The notes under the pieces were generated by a model, which saw only the letters and a program-made list of their open reading frames with translations, had not been told where the DNA came from and searched no databases. Below are positions 9,854 through 19,172 of a stretch of 45,872 nucleotides of DNA, in pieces (position 1 is the stretch's first letter; each line of letters begins with the position of its first letter). The translations under genes were made by a program, and so were the position numbers. The stretch spans positions 1 through 45,872 of the forward strand of contig JBAXGN010000042.1 of the NCBI GenBank assembly GCA_037139415.1. Reading direction: 5' to 3'. Source of the DNA: Verrucomicrobiota bacterium (GTDB lineage Bacteria; Verrucomicrobiota; Verrucomicrobiia; Limisphaerales; Fontisphaeraceae).

Positions 9854-10038
9854 GGTCAACTTGAGAACGACTGCTAGGTTTTGCTCGGAAACTGGCTGGA
9901 AAAATTGGAAACCGGCAATTAAGAACGCCAACGAATATGCAAAAACACCGGCGAATGTGTTATACCTAAGCGTTATACCAGTGCAAAACTGGTTTTATGT
10001 TAAAACCTAAGTGCTTATGGATGAATGAGAAGCGAAAA

Positions 10039-10113
10039 TGGCGACCCTACCGGGAATCGAACCCGGGCTACCACCGTGAAAGGGTGGTGTCCTAACCGCT
10101 AGACCATAGGGTC
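10039..10113 (-). tRNA. trnE: tRNA-Glu (anticodon TTC)
   Basis: The minus strand folds as a cloverleaf: acceptor GACCCTA pairs with TAGGGTC, the anticodon loop CTTTCAC carries TTC, and the T-arm holds GGTTCGAATCC. A CCA end is encoded at 10041-10039. It lies 65 bases downstream of tRNA-Lys on the same strand and is probably co-transcribed with it. Confidence 0.95.
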
Positions 10114-10178
10114 GTCGCCGAACAACAAGCTAAGGCGTCGGTTACGGATTGTCACGCCTAATTTGTCGCGACTGGTTT

Positions 10179-10254
10179 TGGTGGGTCGGCCGGGACTCGA
10201 ACCCGGGACCAATAGCTTAAAAGGCTACTGCTCTACCGACTGAGCTACCGACCC
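10179..10254 (-). tRNA. trnK: tRNA-Lys (anticodon TTT)
   Basis: The minus strand folds as a cloverleaf: acceptor GGGTCGG pairs with CCGACCC, the D-arm has TAGCTCAGTCGGTAGAGC, the anticodon loop CTTTTAA carries TTT and the T-arm has GGTTCGAGTCC. A CCA end is encoded at 10181-10179. Confidence 0.95.
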
Positions 10255-10546
10255 ATTCAAAAACAGGCGCGTGAAAGTAAACGACCTGCCACCATCGCGC
10301 AAGTTCTTTTCTAACGTTATTTTTCCGGCCGTTTTAATTCACCGCCCCGAGACGTTTTCCCTGCGTCCCTAAAAACCACCGCCAACCTGGATTTTAGAAT
10401 GGCGAAATCGAATCGCAGGCCTTATTGATAACACGGTAGGTTTCATCACCAACTCTCCGCAATCGTTGAAATTGCCGGGGCGAAATAATAGCAAAATTTT
10501 AGCGGTAATTTTGATCGGAGCATGCCATACTTTGGCGAATGAGCCT

Positions 10547-11881
10547 ATGAATGAATTATCAAAGGTAACCGCTACAGTGTGTTCGCGCCGCGAATTTTTG
10601 CAACGAGGTGCGCTGGCAGCAGGCGCGATCACGCTGCCGTGTTATGTACCGTCCTCCGCATTGGGTCGTGATGGAGCGGTTGCGCCAAGCGAACGCATTG
10701 TGATGGGCGGGATCGGCCTTGGCGGACGCGGTTCCTATGATCTGGGCTGGATGCTAGGCCAGCAGGACGTCCAGTGGGTTGCCGTGTGTGACGTCCTCAA
10801 AAAGCGTCGCGACGCCGCCAAGAACACGGTTGATGGCAAATACGGGAACAAGGATTGTGCCGTGTATGCCGACTTGCGCCAGTTCCTGGCGGAGCGGAAG
10901 GATGTGGATGCCGTCTTGATTGCCACGGGCGACCGTTGGCATGCGCTGGCGGCGATTTGGGCCATGCGGGCGGGCAAGGATGTCTATTGCGAGAAACCGG
11001 CCTGTTTTTCGATCGCGCAGGGGCGGATGGTCGTGGAGACCGCCCGCCGGTATGGGCGGGTTTATCAAACTGGCGCCCAGCGTCTCAGCGAGCCCCCTCA
11101 CGTGTTTGCCATCGAATTGGCCCGGTCCGGACGATTGGGCCAGATCCACACCGTTTATGCCGATTGCCGTTGGCGTGACGCAGCGCGTTACGACTGGTTG
11201 CCAGAGGAACCGGAACCGCCCAAGGATGAATTGGACTGGGATCTGTTCCTGGGACCATGTTCCTGGCGGCCCTACAATCGCGGCTATCTCAATTCCGGGT
11301 GGTACCGCTTCCACGATCTTGCCACCGATGTGGCGATGTGGGGTGCTCACACCGTCGCCCAGGCTTTGGCTCCCTTCGACATGGACAAAATTACCACCAT
11401 CGAATTCGAGTATGCGGGGCCGGATGCCTCATTGGTGACCCGGCTGTCCAACGGGGTGAAACTGATTCTGTTCCGGGTGAGCGGCTCGGTGTGGCAGCCG
11501 TGCGAATACTGGCATGGGGCTTGTGGGGAACGGTTGGAGGGCTCCGAAGGCTGGGCGGCGGCGGCGGATGGTTATACGGTCACCGATGTTTCTTCGCCCG
11601 CGCTGTTGCTTGAATCCAGGAGAGTATTGACGGAGTACACGACCCGGACCCAACGCTCCCTGAACCACGTGCAGGATTTCTTCGACTGCATCCGCTCCCG
11701 TCGGCTCACGGTGGCGAATCCGGAGGTCATGTTCCGGTCCATGAGCATCTGCCTGGCCGCCGACATTTGCGGGCAATTGAAGCGCAACCTGAAGTTCGAT
11801 CTGGGCAAGGCGGAATTTGTCGGCGATGTCGAAGCCAACCGGCTCGCCAGTCGTGCCATGCGTGCCCCATTCATTGCTTAG
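10547..11881 (+). CDS. Tat-exported Gfo/Idh/MocA-family oxidoreductase
   Basis: NAD(P)-dependent oxidoreductase family acting on sugars or sugar acids; substrate unknown. I start at the ATG at 10547 (MNELSK) because a twin-arginine signal (SRREFLQRG, then a short hydrophobic stretch) follows at once; an in-frame start at 10466 would bury it. Next come a Rossmann motif (GGIGLGGRG), a CDV motif at the end of the second strand, and the family EKP motif (YCEKPA). About 444 residues, normal for the exported verrucomicrobial and planctomycetal branch. It is the first gene of the plus-strand cluster, followed after 13 bases by the next gene. The periplasmic location is inferred from the signal; members of this branch are often found beside glycoside hydrolases. 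Confidence 0.85.
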   Translation: MNELSKVTATVCSRREFLQRGALAAGAITLPCYVPSSALGRDGAVAPSERIVMGGIGLGGRGSYDLGWMLGQQDVQWVAVCDVLKKRRDAAKNTVDGKYGNKDCAVYADLRQFLAERKDVDAVLIATGDRWHALAAIWAMRAGKDVYCEKPACFSIAQGRMVVETARRYGRVYQTGAQRLSEPPHVFAIELARSGRLGQIHTVYADCRWRDAARYDWLPEEPEPPKDELDWDLFLGPCSWRPYNRGYLNSGWYRFHDLATDVAMWGAHTVAQALAPFDMDKITTIEFEYAGPDASLVTRLSNGVKLILFRVSGSVWQPCEYWHGACGERLEGSEGWAAAADGYTVTDVSSPALLLESRRVLTEYTTRTQRSLNHVQDFFDCIRSRRLTVANPEVMFRSMSICLAADICGQLKRNLKFDLGKAEFVGDVEANRLASRAMRAPFIA

Positions 11882-11894
11882 TTTGGAAACTGTC

Positions 11895-14459
11895 GTGAAT
11901 CCTGGCCGACCACTCCTCACCGTCCTCCTGCTAACGGCGCTGACCGTGCTCGGAGCGGCTGAAAACCCGCGTACGATCTCAATCGTCACTGATCCCGCGC
12001 CCGGACGCGCTGCGCAACATGGCATCGGCAAGCTTGCGACCGCCCTTCGCGCCCGCGGCTGGACGGTTGAAGTGGTCAACTCCACCAATGCGGTTACCGG
12101 CGTGCGCCGGATTCTCACGAGCACCTCATCTGCCAATGATCTCACCGTGCCCGACTCCTTCTCCATCTCGCGGCCTGCTCAAAACCAGGATCGGCCCGGC
12201 CTCCTGCTCCATGGCGCTGATGATCGCGGACTGATGTACGCCGCGCTCGACGCCGCTGACCGGGTCGGCTGGGCGCGCGATGAGGCGGAACCGTTTTCCG
12301 AAATCCGTAACACCACCGAGCAGCCCGCCGTGCGCGACCGTTCGCTCTCGGTTTACGTGATGAATCGCGCCCATTGGGAGAGCCGGTTCTACGATGAGGG
12401 CTACTGGGAGCATTACTTCGACCTGCTCGCCACGAGCAGATTCAACCGGTTCCTTATCGTGTTCGGCTATGAAAACGGTGGTTTCCTCGCACCAGCATAC
12501 CCGTATTTTTTCAACACTCCAGGCTTCGACACCGTGCGCATGAATGATCTCACGGCTGGGCAGCAAGACCGCAACCTGGCCGCGCTCAACCGCCTTATCG
12601 AAATCGCGCATGACCGTGGTCTGGCGGTGAGTCTTGGCATTTGGGACCACATTTACCGCGGTGGCGTGCAGAGCGGCGGCATCGAGTGGGAGAAGAATTT
12701 TGCCGGGCGCGTCGTACCCAATACCGTCACCGGTGTCACGCCAGAAAACCTCAACGCCTACACGCTTGCGTCGCTCAAGGAACTTCTCGCGCGGGTGCCG
12801 GCCATTGATGGGCTGCAATTCCGGGTTCACGAGGAATCCGGCCTCAAACGCTCTGAGATGGACGGGTTCTGGCGCGCCGTGTTTGAACATGTGCAAAAAC
12901 AGAAACCCGGCCTATTGGTGGAGGCGCGTGCCAAAGGCATGCCCGACCGCCTCGTTGACAACGCCCTCAGCCTCGGCGTCAAACTACGCGTCGAGACGAA
13001 GTATTGGATGGAGCAAATGGGCCTTCCCTATCACCCTACGCACGTCAACCCGCAAAATCAGCGCGACCGCCGCCATGGCTATGCCGACCTCCTTCGCTAT
13101 CCCCAACGCTACCAAATTGACTGGCGGCTGTGGAACGGAGGCACGACGCGGGTTCTGCTCTGGGGCGATCCCGACTACGTGCGCCGCTACTCGGCCAGCA
13201 CCGCGCTTTACGACAGTCCGAATTGGGATGTGCAGGAGCCGCTCGCAACCAAGATGGAGGCGCAGCGGCCCGAGCTGCCGGTGTTCGAGCTGATGCCGGA
13301 AAAGTTCCGCCATTACCGCTACGAGTTTGAGCGTTACTGGCACTTCTTCCAAGTCTGGGGCCGCGTTGGATACAATCCCGCCACACCGGATGAAGTCTGG
13401 CAGCACGAATTTCAACGCCGGTTCGGAGCCGCCGGTCCGCACCTGGAAGCCGGGCTGCATCGCGCCTCGCAAGTGCTTCCGATGATCGTCGCCGCCGTGT
13501 ACCCCTACCGCCTCTTTCCGACCACGCGCGGCTGGGCTGAACGCCAGAGCCTTGGAGCTTCGCTGACTGACTACGCCAAAAACGAGAGTACGGACATCCA
13601 GCAGTTTGAAAGTTTCGCGGACGCCGCGCGCCGCATCCTCGCCGGTGGCACAACGACGCGCCGCACGCCGGACACCACGAGCCGTTGGTTCGACGTGACC
13701 GCTGATGATATTCTCGCCTCCGTCCGGGCCGCTGAAGCCGCCGCCGGAGCCAAACGCGGAAACGAATTTAACGCCACTGTCGTTGACCTGAAAATCCTGG
13801 CCCAACTTGCCCGCTTTCATGCCCGCCGCGCGCTCGCCGCCGTTCACTACAACCTCTTTAAACAAAGCAAACGCAACGCCGAACTCCTCGCCGCCATCAA
13901 CGGCGAGCGCGAAGCCATTGCCGCCTGGCGCGAACTCGTCGCCGTCGCCGGAGATCACTACGCATCGGATCTGGCCATGGGCGCGCGCAACCACGATCTC
14001 GCCGGCCACTGGAGAGACGAGCTGATAAAACTCGCGGCCGGCTTCAAAGAACTCGAACGCCAGAGCGGACCAGTTGAGGCGAACCAGAGCCATGAAGAAA
14101 TCTGGGCACCCGCGCCGGTCAACGCGCAGGCCGCGCCCCGCGTCACGCACACCCCGCCCGTGACTATCCCCACCGGCGCACCGCTGCGCCTCACCGCTCG
14201 CGTCACCGCGCCGTCCGGCATCGCCACCGTTCGGTTGCGCTATCGCCACGTCACCCAGTTTGAAGACTACGAAACCCTCGACCTGCAGCGGACCGGCGAT
14301 TCGGACGATTTTACCGCCATCGTGCCCGGTGAATTTCTAGTGCCGGAGTGGGACTTCATGTACTTCATCGAGGCCACGAGTAGCGACGGCCATGGCATCC
14401 AATGGCCCGACCTCGCGCACGAAGCGCCCTATGTGATCGTCAAACTGCAACGCAACTGA
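11895..14459 (+). CDS. Secreted alpha-glucuronidase-superfamily protein
   Basis: About 854 residues. I choose the GTG at 11895, 13 bases after the upstream stop, because a clean signal peptide (LLTVLLLTALTVLGAAEN) follows; an earlier TTG overlaps the preceding gene. The N-terminal domain is of the alpha/beta type found in front of GH20, GH67 and GH115 catalytic barrels (ILHGADDRGLMYA-like stretch, read here as LLLHGADDRGLMYAALD). A TIM-barrel-like region follows (LATSRFNRFLIVFGYEN, then AHDRGLAVSLGIWDHIY), then a helical part, and a C-terminal beta-sandwich from about residue 760. I cannot assign a CAZy family by eye; hydrolysis of a uronic-acid-containing glycan is an inference from fold and neighbours. 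Confidence 0.65.
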   Translation: MNPGRPLLTVLLLTALTVLGAAENPRTISIVTDPAPGRAAQHGIGKLATALRARGWTVEVVNSTNAVTGVRRILTSTSSANDLTVPDSFSISRPAQNQDRPGLLLHGADDRGLMYAALDAADRVGWARDEAEPFSEIRNTTEQPAVRDRSLSVYVMNRAHWESRFYDEGYWEHYFDLLATSRFNRFLIVFGYENGGFLAPAYPYFFNTPGFDTVRMNDLTAGQQDRNLAALNRLIEIAHDRGLAVSLGIWDHIYRGGVQSGGIEWEKNFAGRVVPNTVTGVTPENLNAYTLASLKELLARVPAIDGLQFRVHEESGLKRSEMDGFWRAVFEHVQKQKPGLLVEARAKGMPDRLVDNALSLGVKLRVETKYWMEQMGLPYHPTHVNPQNQRDRRHGYADLLRYPQRYQIDWRLWNGGTTRVLLWGDPDYVRRYSASTALYDSPNWDVQEPLATKMEAQRPELPVFELMPEKFRHYRYEFERYWHFFQVWGRVGYNPATPDEVWQHEFQRRFGAAGPHLEAGLHRASQVLPMIVAAVYPYRLFPTTRGWAERQSLGASLTDYAKNESTDIQQFESFADAARRILAGGTTTRRTPDTTSRWFDVTADDILASVRAAEAAAGAKRGNEFNATVVDLKILAQLARFHARRALAAVHYNLFKQSKRNAELLAAINGEREAIAAWRELVAVAGDHYASDLAMGARNHDLAGHWRDELIKLAAGFKELERQSGPVEANQSHEEIWAPAPVNAQAAPRVTHTPPVTIPTGAPLRLTARVTAPSGIATVRLRYRHVTQFEDYETLDLQRTGDSDDFTAIVPGEFLVPEWDFMYFIEATSSDGHGIQWPDLAHEAPYVIVKLQRN

Positions 14460-14481
14460 CTGTGACCCGGTTCGCATTATT

Positions 14482-16725
14482 ATGAAACATTTCTTTACGT
14501 TTGTCGGTATGCTGGTCGGAGCCCTGACGGCTTCGGCCTTCGCCGCGCCCTCGCTCACGCTGGACCTCGACCCCGCCGCCGCCGGACCGGGAAAATTCGC
14601 GGTGGAGGAAATTCGTCGGGAAGCCGCCGCGCATGGCATGACCATCATGGGTGCTGATGCGAAAACGTCCGCCGATGCCATTCACATCTCACTCACAGTG
14701 GGTGTGCTCGCAGAGTCCAATGCCGTTGCCCAAAGCTATGCAATAATGGTTCAAAGTGCGAATGGTATTCGCACCATCACGGTGCGTGGCACCGACGCCA
14801 CCGGCGTCATGTATGGCGGGCTGGATATTGCGGAGGCGATTCGCACCGACACGCTCGATACCCTGAAGGACGCCATCCACACGCCGCATATTGCGCAACG
14901 CGGCATCAAGTTTAACATTCCGCTTGATTTGCGCACCCCCAGTTACTCTGATCCCTCTGATGCCGCGCAGGCGAATATTCCGGAAATGTGGAGCATGACT
15001 TTCTGGCGCGAGTTTCTCGATGACATGGCCCGCCACCGATTCAACGTCCTTTCGCTTTGGAACCTTCACCCGTTTCCCAGCATCGTGAAGGTGCCGGAGT
15101 TCCCCAACGTCGCCCTTGATGACGTCTGGCGCACCACCGAGAAATTGGACGAGAAGTTTGATGGCAGCGGCAGGAATTTCATCCGGCCGGAGATGCTCGC
15201 GCATCACGAGGTAGTCAAGAAACTGACCATGGCTGAGAAGATCCAATTCTGGCGCGAGGTCATGCAACTGGCGAAGGAACGCGGCGTGGAGGTGTATTGG
15301 TTTACCTGGAACGCCTTTCTTTTTGGGGCGGATGGCAAAGACGGCATTACTGGTGATGCCGGAGCGCCTCGCTCCATTGAATATTTCCGCGCCAGCGTCC
15401 GCGAGACCATCAAGACGTATCCGCTGCTGGCCGGTTTCGGCATCACCGCCGGTGAGAACATGCGCTCGGACATGGGTGGCGGGATGACCAAGGAGAAGTG
15501 GCTCTGGGCAACCTATGGCGAGGGCATCCGCGATGCGCTCAAGGCGGAGCCCCAGCGGAAATTCCGGCTCATCCACCGCTTTCACCAGACCGGCCTGAGC
15601 GATATCCAGAATGCGTTTTCCGAACTGCCCTGCACGCTTGACCTCAGCTTCAAATACGCGATCGCGCACATGTATTCCGTGCCGAGGCCGAAGATGATTG
15701 ATCCGGTGTTGCCGCTGCTCAACCCTCAACTCCGATCCTGGCTCACGGTTAGAAACGACGATATTTACAGCTTCCGTTGGGCCGACGCCGGTTACGCCCG
15801 TGCGTTCATCAAGGGGATTCCGGGTCCCGATAAAATCGCCGGTTTCTACATGGGCGCGGATGGTTATATCTGGGGCCGCGATTACCTGGCGAAAGACGCG
15901 GTTGCGCCGCGGCCGACCGTGATGCAAAAGCAGTGGCTTTCGTTCACATTATGGGGTCGTCTGGCTTATGAACCCGACTTGCCATCGGCCACGTTCCAAC
16001 GCCTTACCACGGCGCGATTCCCCGGAGCAGAGACGTCCGCGCTGACCGACGCCTGGGCGGATGCGTCAAAGGTATTTCCTTTCATCACCCGCTTTTTCTG
16101 GGGGGACATTGATGTGAAATGGTTCCCCGAGGCCTGCCGAAGAAAGGGCGGTTACTACACGGTGCGCCATTTTATCGAAGGCGGCGCCATGCCCGGCGCC
16201 GAAGTGCTCAACATTATCGAATGGCGCACTGCGCTTTTGGCGAACCGGAAGCCTGAGGGCACCACCCCGCTCGAAATTGCCGCCACCTTGGAGGCCAACG
16301 CTGCCAGCGCGCTTAAGGCGCTGCCGCAACTGCAGCGTGCCGTCATTACTCCCTCCGGCAACGCGAAAGAGTACGTTGCCACCCTCGGCGACATCGAGAC
16401 CATGGCGCACCTTGGCCTTTACTACGCAGCGAAGATTCGCGGTGCCTGCAGCCTCGCGCTCTTCGACAAAACCGGCGATACCCGGCAACAATCCAGTGCC
16501 GTGCAGCAGCTTGAGGCGGCCTTGGATCACTGGAAGAATTATTCCACCGCCTACACCCGCCAATATATCCAGCCCGTGCTATATAACCGCGCCGGCTCGG
16601 TGGACATCCCCGGGCAAACTGCGAATGTTGCCGCCGACGTGCAGATGGCACGGGCTTGGAAAAGCGGAACCATTGACGAAGCCGGGATCAAACGCTCCGG
16701 AACGGAAGCCGGTTTTAAGCAGTGA
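14482..16725 (+). CDS. Secreted alpha-glucuronidase-superfamily protein (second)
   Basis: 747 residues from the ATG at 14482, with a signal peptide ending ASAFAAP. The layout parallels the previous gene. A small N-terminal alpha/beta domain ends with TDATGVMYGGLDIAEAI, a motif typical of the domain preceding GH67 and GH20 barrels. It is followed by a barrel (FLDDMARHRFNVLSLWNLH; RGVEVYWFTWNAF; LAGFGITAGENM) and a helical C-terminal half. Acidic residues in the TAGEN and GADGYIWGRDY stretches are candidates for active-site roles, but I cannot prove this. It lies 22 bases after the preceding gene, probably in one transcript. Confidence 0.65.
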   Translation: MKHFFTFVGMLVGALTASAFAAPSLTLDLDPAAAGPGKFAVEEIRREAAAHGMTIMGADAKTSADAIHISLTVGVLAESNAVAQSYAIMVQSANGIRTITVRGTDATGVMYGGLDIAEAIRTDTLDTLKDAIHTPHIAQRGIKFNIPLDLRTPSYSDPSDAAQANIPEMWSMTFWREFLDDMARHRFNVLSLWNLHPFPSIVKVPEFPNVALDDVWRTTEKLDEKFDGSGRNFIRPEMLAHHEVVKKLTMAEKIQFWREVMQLAKERGVEVYWFTWNAFLFGADGKDGITGDAGAPRSIEYFRASVRETIKTYPLLAGFGITAGENMRSDMGGGMTKEKWLWATYGEGIRDALKAEPQRKFRLIHRFHQTGLSDIQNAFSELPCTLDLSFKYAIAHMYSVPRPKMIDPVLPLLNPQLRSWLTVRNDDIYSFRWADAGYARAFIKGIPGPDKIAGFYMGADGYIWGRDYLAKDAVAPRPTVMQKQWLSFTLWGRLAYEPDLPSATFQRLTTARFPGAETSALTDAWADASKVFPFITRFFWGDIDVKWFPEACRRKGGYYTVRHFIEGGAMPGAEVLNIIEWRTALLANRKPEGTTPLEIAATLEANAASALKALPQLQRAVITPSGNAKEYVATLGDIETMAHLGLYYAAKIRGACSLALFDKTGDTRQQSSAVQQLEAALDHWKNYSTAYTRQYIQPVLYNRAGSVDIPGQTANVAADVQMARAWKSGTIDEAGIKRSGTEAGFKQ

Positions 16726-16748
16726 AACAAGTCAAGAATTGACATATT

Positions 16749-17783
16749 ATGAATCGCAGTCTCGGCGTCCTTCTACTTGTATTTGGAATCGTCGGATCGT
16801 TTGCCGTCGATCCGTCTTTGGCGGGCAAAGACCGCCTGAACATCGAGCTTCTGAAAACACTCGATGCAAAAGGCAGTTATATCCGGCTTGAAGGACGTTC
16901 CCTTTTCATAACCAGTAACGTTGCCCCAAAAGCACAACGGGCGGGCTTCTGGTTCGATATCGAGCCAGACCCGGCCGCACCGGTCCTGCTGAACAAGTCG
17001 CTACCGGGTGCATGGGATGTGGCCGTTGTCGGGAACTATGCATTCTTGTGTGACTACACAAAATTTCTGACTGTTTTCGATTTGCGGGACCACCAATGGC
17101 AGCAGGTGGCCAAGCTGGAGATGCCTTCGATGACGGAGAACATCACCATCCGCGGCAAGCTGGCCTACGTCGCCAACCATATCGCGGGCCTCACCATTGT
17201 GGATATCGCCGACCCGGCCAAGCCCACCATGGTCAGCAATTTCAATCCCCACATTGACTGTGACGGCTTGGCACTCTGGAAGAATTATGCGGTTCTCTAT
17301 GCGCACTGGGAAAGCCGCCTTGTCTTGGTTGATATCACCGATCCAACCCAACCGCGGCAGGTGGGTGTGTACCAGCACGACAAGAAAACCTTTAACCAGG
17401 GTGAGGTGACCGTGGACGGTGGTTTTGCCTATTGTACGGCCAACAACGGGTTGGTGCTCGTGAACATCACCGATCCGGCCAACCCAACGTTGGCTAGGAC
17501 CGTTGAGATTAAAGGCGGCATCACTGACGTGGCGGTGAATGACGGCTTTGCGTTCCTCGCAGCCAAAACCAATGGCGTCCGTGTCCTCAATGTCTCCAAC
17601 CCCGTCAACCCCGTCGAAGTGGGCCGCTACACAGGGTGTCAGGCTTCTGAACTAGCCGTTCTGCGGATTCCCCAGCCCGATCAAAACACCTCTGCACGCG
17701 CGCGCTACTACGTTTACGTGGCCGGTGGTCCGGCCTCGCTGCTGCTTTTCCATGCTCCTGTCCAAGCAACGGTTGTAAAATAG
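16749..17783 (+). CDS. LVIVD-repeat beta-propeller protein
   Basis: 344 residues with an N-terminal signal peptide. Repeats of about 40-50 residues carry the pattern L-V-x-V-D/N-I-x-D-P-x-x-P, for example LVLVDITDPTQP, LVLVNITDPANP and VRVLNVSNPVNP. This is the LVIVD repeat (PF08309-type) that folds as a propeller. Such proteins are extracytoplasmic and mostly uncharacterised; a scaffold or binding role is inferred. It sits 23 bases behind a glycoside-hydrolase-like gene in the same direction. Confidence 0.8.
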   Translation: MNRSLGVLLLVFGIVGSFAVDPSLAGKDRLNIELLKTLDAKGSYIRLEGRSLFITSNVAPKAQRAGFWFDIEPDPAAPVLLNKSLPGAWDVAVVGNYAFLCDYTKFLTVFDLRDHQWQQVAKLEMPSMTENITIRGKLAYVANHIAGLTIVDIADPAKPTMVSNFNPHIDCDGLALWKNYAVLYAHWESRLVLVDITDPTQPRQVGVYQHDKKTFNQGEVTVDGGFAYCTANNGLVLVNITDPANPTLARTVEIKGGITDVAVNDGFAFLAAKTNGVRVLNVSNPVNPVEVGRYTGCQASELAVLRIPQPDQNTSARARYYVYVAGGPASLLLFHAPVQATVVK

Positions 17784-17882
17784 CTGGTACAAACTCGATA
17801 GAAAATTATGCCTCTGAAAACGATCCGAACTTTACGTAATTGCCCAGGCTGGGTCATCGGCTCAAGCCGTTGCCGGTCAGCG

Positions 17883-19073
17883 ATGAAACAGATTCAGTCC
17901 CTCCTATTCGTTATCGCGCTACTCGCACCGCTGGCGGCGCTGCCTGCCGCCGACTCAACCACGATCCCAATCAACTCGCCGGCGTTTGTGTTCTCTCCCG
18001 GAAACTGGACCGGTGATGCGGGACGCGCCGGGAACAATTTCCGCCAAACCTGGAACCCGTATGCCTATTGTCGGGTGGCCTGGGAAACCGGTAATCGCAA
18101 ACCGGTGGCGAAAATCCTCCTGGATACTTCGACCTATCCGCTCAAGTTCAAGCCGCCGCAAATCGCGTATAATATTGATGGAGTCTGGAGGTCCAAAATC
18201 GCCTGTACCAACGAAATCCTCATCGAGGAGATCACCGGTGCCGGAAAGCATGAGCTGAGCGTCTATCTGCATCAGTCGCAGCAGATCGAACGCTGGGGCA
18301 GCGAAGGAAAAAGCGGTTTGAACGTGCTCCGGATTACCGGTCTGCAAGTGGATACGGGCAGCAAGCCAATCCCCGCGCTACCGGAATCAAAATGGGCGAT
18401 GATCATTGGCGACAGCATCACCGAAGGAGTTGGTGCCACTGAGCTGGCGGCCTATTCCCACCTGGTAGGGCAGGCGCTCCAGACGCAGGGATACGAGTAT
18501 TGCATCAACGCCTGCGGGTGGAGCGGCTGGATCAATAAGGGCGACAATCCTCCGGGTGATGTTCCGGGTTATTATTTCATCACGAATTCCATCAATGGCG
18601 TGGGCGGCCGCTATGAGGACACTTTGAGCCGTTGGAACAAGATTGACGGGAATAACCACTCCCTGCTCGATTCCAAGGGACACATCAGCGCCTATGGCCA
18701 AATCGGCCAGGAACCGTCGGTGATCCTGATCAATTACGCAACCAACGATTCCCTGCACAAATCCAACCCGAGCGATACGTTCGCGAGCATCATCCAAGGT
18801 CTGGCCGCTTTGCGCAAAAGCGCGCCCGAAGCGCAAATCATCCTGCTGATTCCTTTTGGCCAGTATTATGCCAAGGAATTGAAGACGGCGGTGGCAATCC
18901 ATAAGCAGAACCATCCCGGTGACACCAAGCTCTCGATCATAGACCTTGGACCTTCCGTGGCGAAGACGCTGTCGGCGAAGAACGGCCTGATGGGCGGCCT
19001 GCATCCCAACGATCGCGGTCATGCGATTTTCGCAGCTAAAATCATCCCACAACTGATGATGATCCTGAAATGA
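17883..19073 (+). CDS. Secreted SGNH/GDSL-family esterase
   Basis: About 396 residues. I start at the ATG at 17883 (MKQIQSLLF), where the signal peptide ending LPAADS begins; the ATG at 17808 would add 25 residues of unlikely sequence. A beta-sandwich region (residues about 25-160) precedes the SGNH catalytic domain, as in acetyl-xylan esterases of the CE2/CE3 style. The four blocks are visible: GDSITEG (serine nucleophile), GWSGW, YATND and GGLHPND (Asp/His). Probable role: removing ester groups from a plant polysaccharide, inferred from neighbouring GH115. Confidence 0.85.
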   Translation: MKQIQSLLFVIALLAPLAALPAADSTTIPINSPAFVFSPGNWTGDAGRAGNNFRQTWNPYAYCRVAWETGNRKPVAKILLDTSTYPLKFKPPQIAYNIDGVWRSKIACTNEILIEEITGAGKHELSVYLHQSQQIERWGSEGKSGLNVLRITGLQVDTGSKPIPALPESKWAMIIGDSITEGVGATELAAYSHLVGQALQTQGYEYCINACGWSGWINKGDNPPGDVPGYYFITNSINGVGGRYEDTLSRWNKIDGNNHSLLDSKGHISAYGQIGQEPSVILINYATNDSLHKSNPSDTFASIIQGLAALRKSAPEAQIILLIPFGQYYAKELKTAVAIHKQNHPGDTKLSIIDLGPSVAKTLSAKNGLMGGLHPNDRGHAIFAAKIIPQLMMILK

Positions 19074-19172
19074 TACGCTCACATTACTCCTCTTGGTTGA
19101 GAAAACACCAAGCCTGTCTGTAAGGTTCTCGGAAAGTTTGAACCGCACCCGTTCCCATGCTCCAATCCTCGC

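Noticed and set aside
12984-14249. 421-codon minus-strand ORF
   Set aside because: Shadow of the alpha-glucuronidase-like gene in GC-rich coding DNA.
14689-15927. 412-codon minus-strand ORF
   Set aside because: Shadow of the gene at 14482-16725; no motif, and it lies in the middle of an operon on the other strand.
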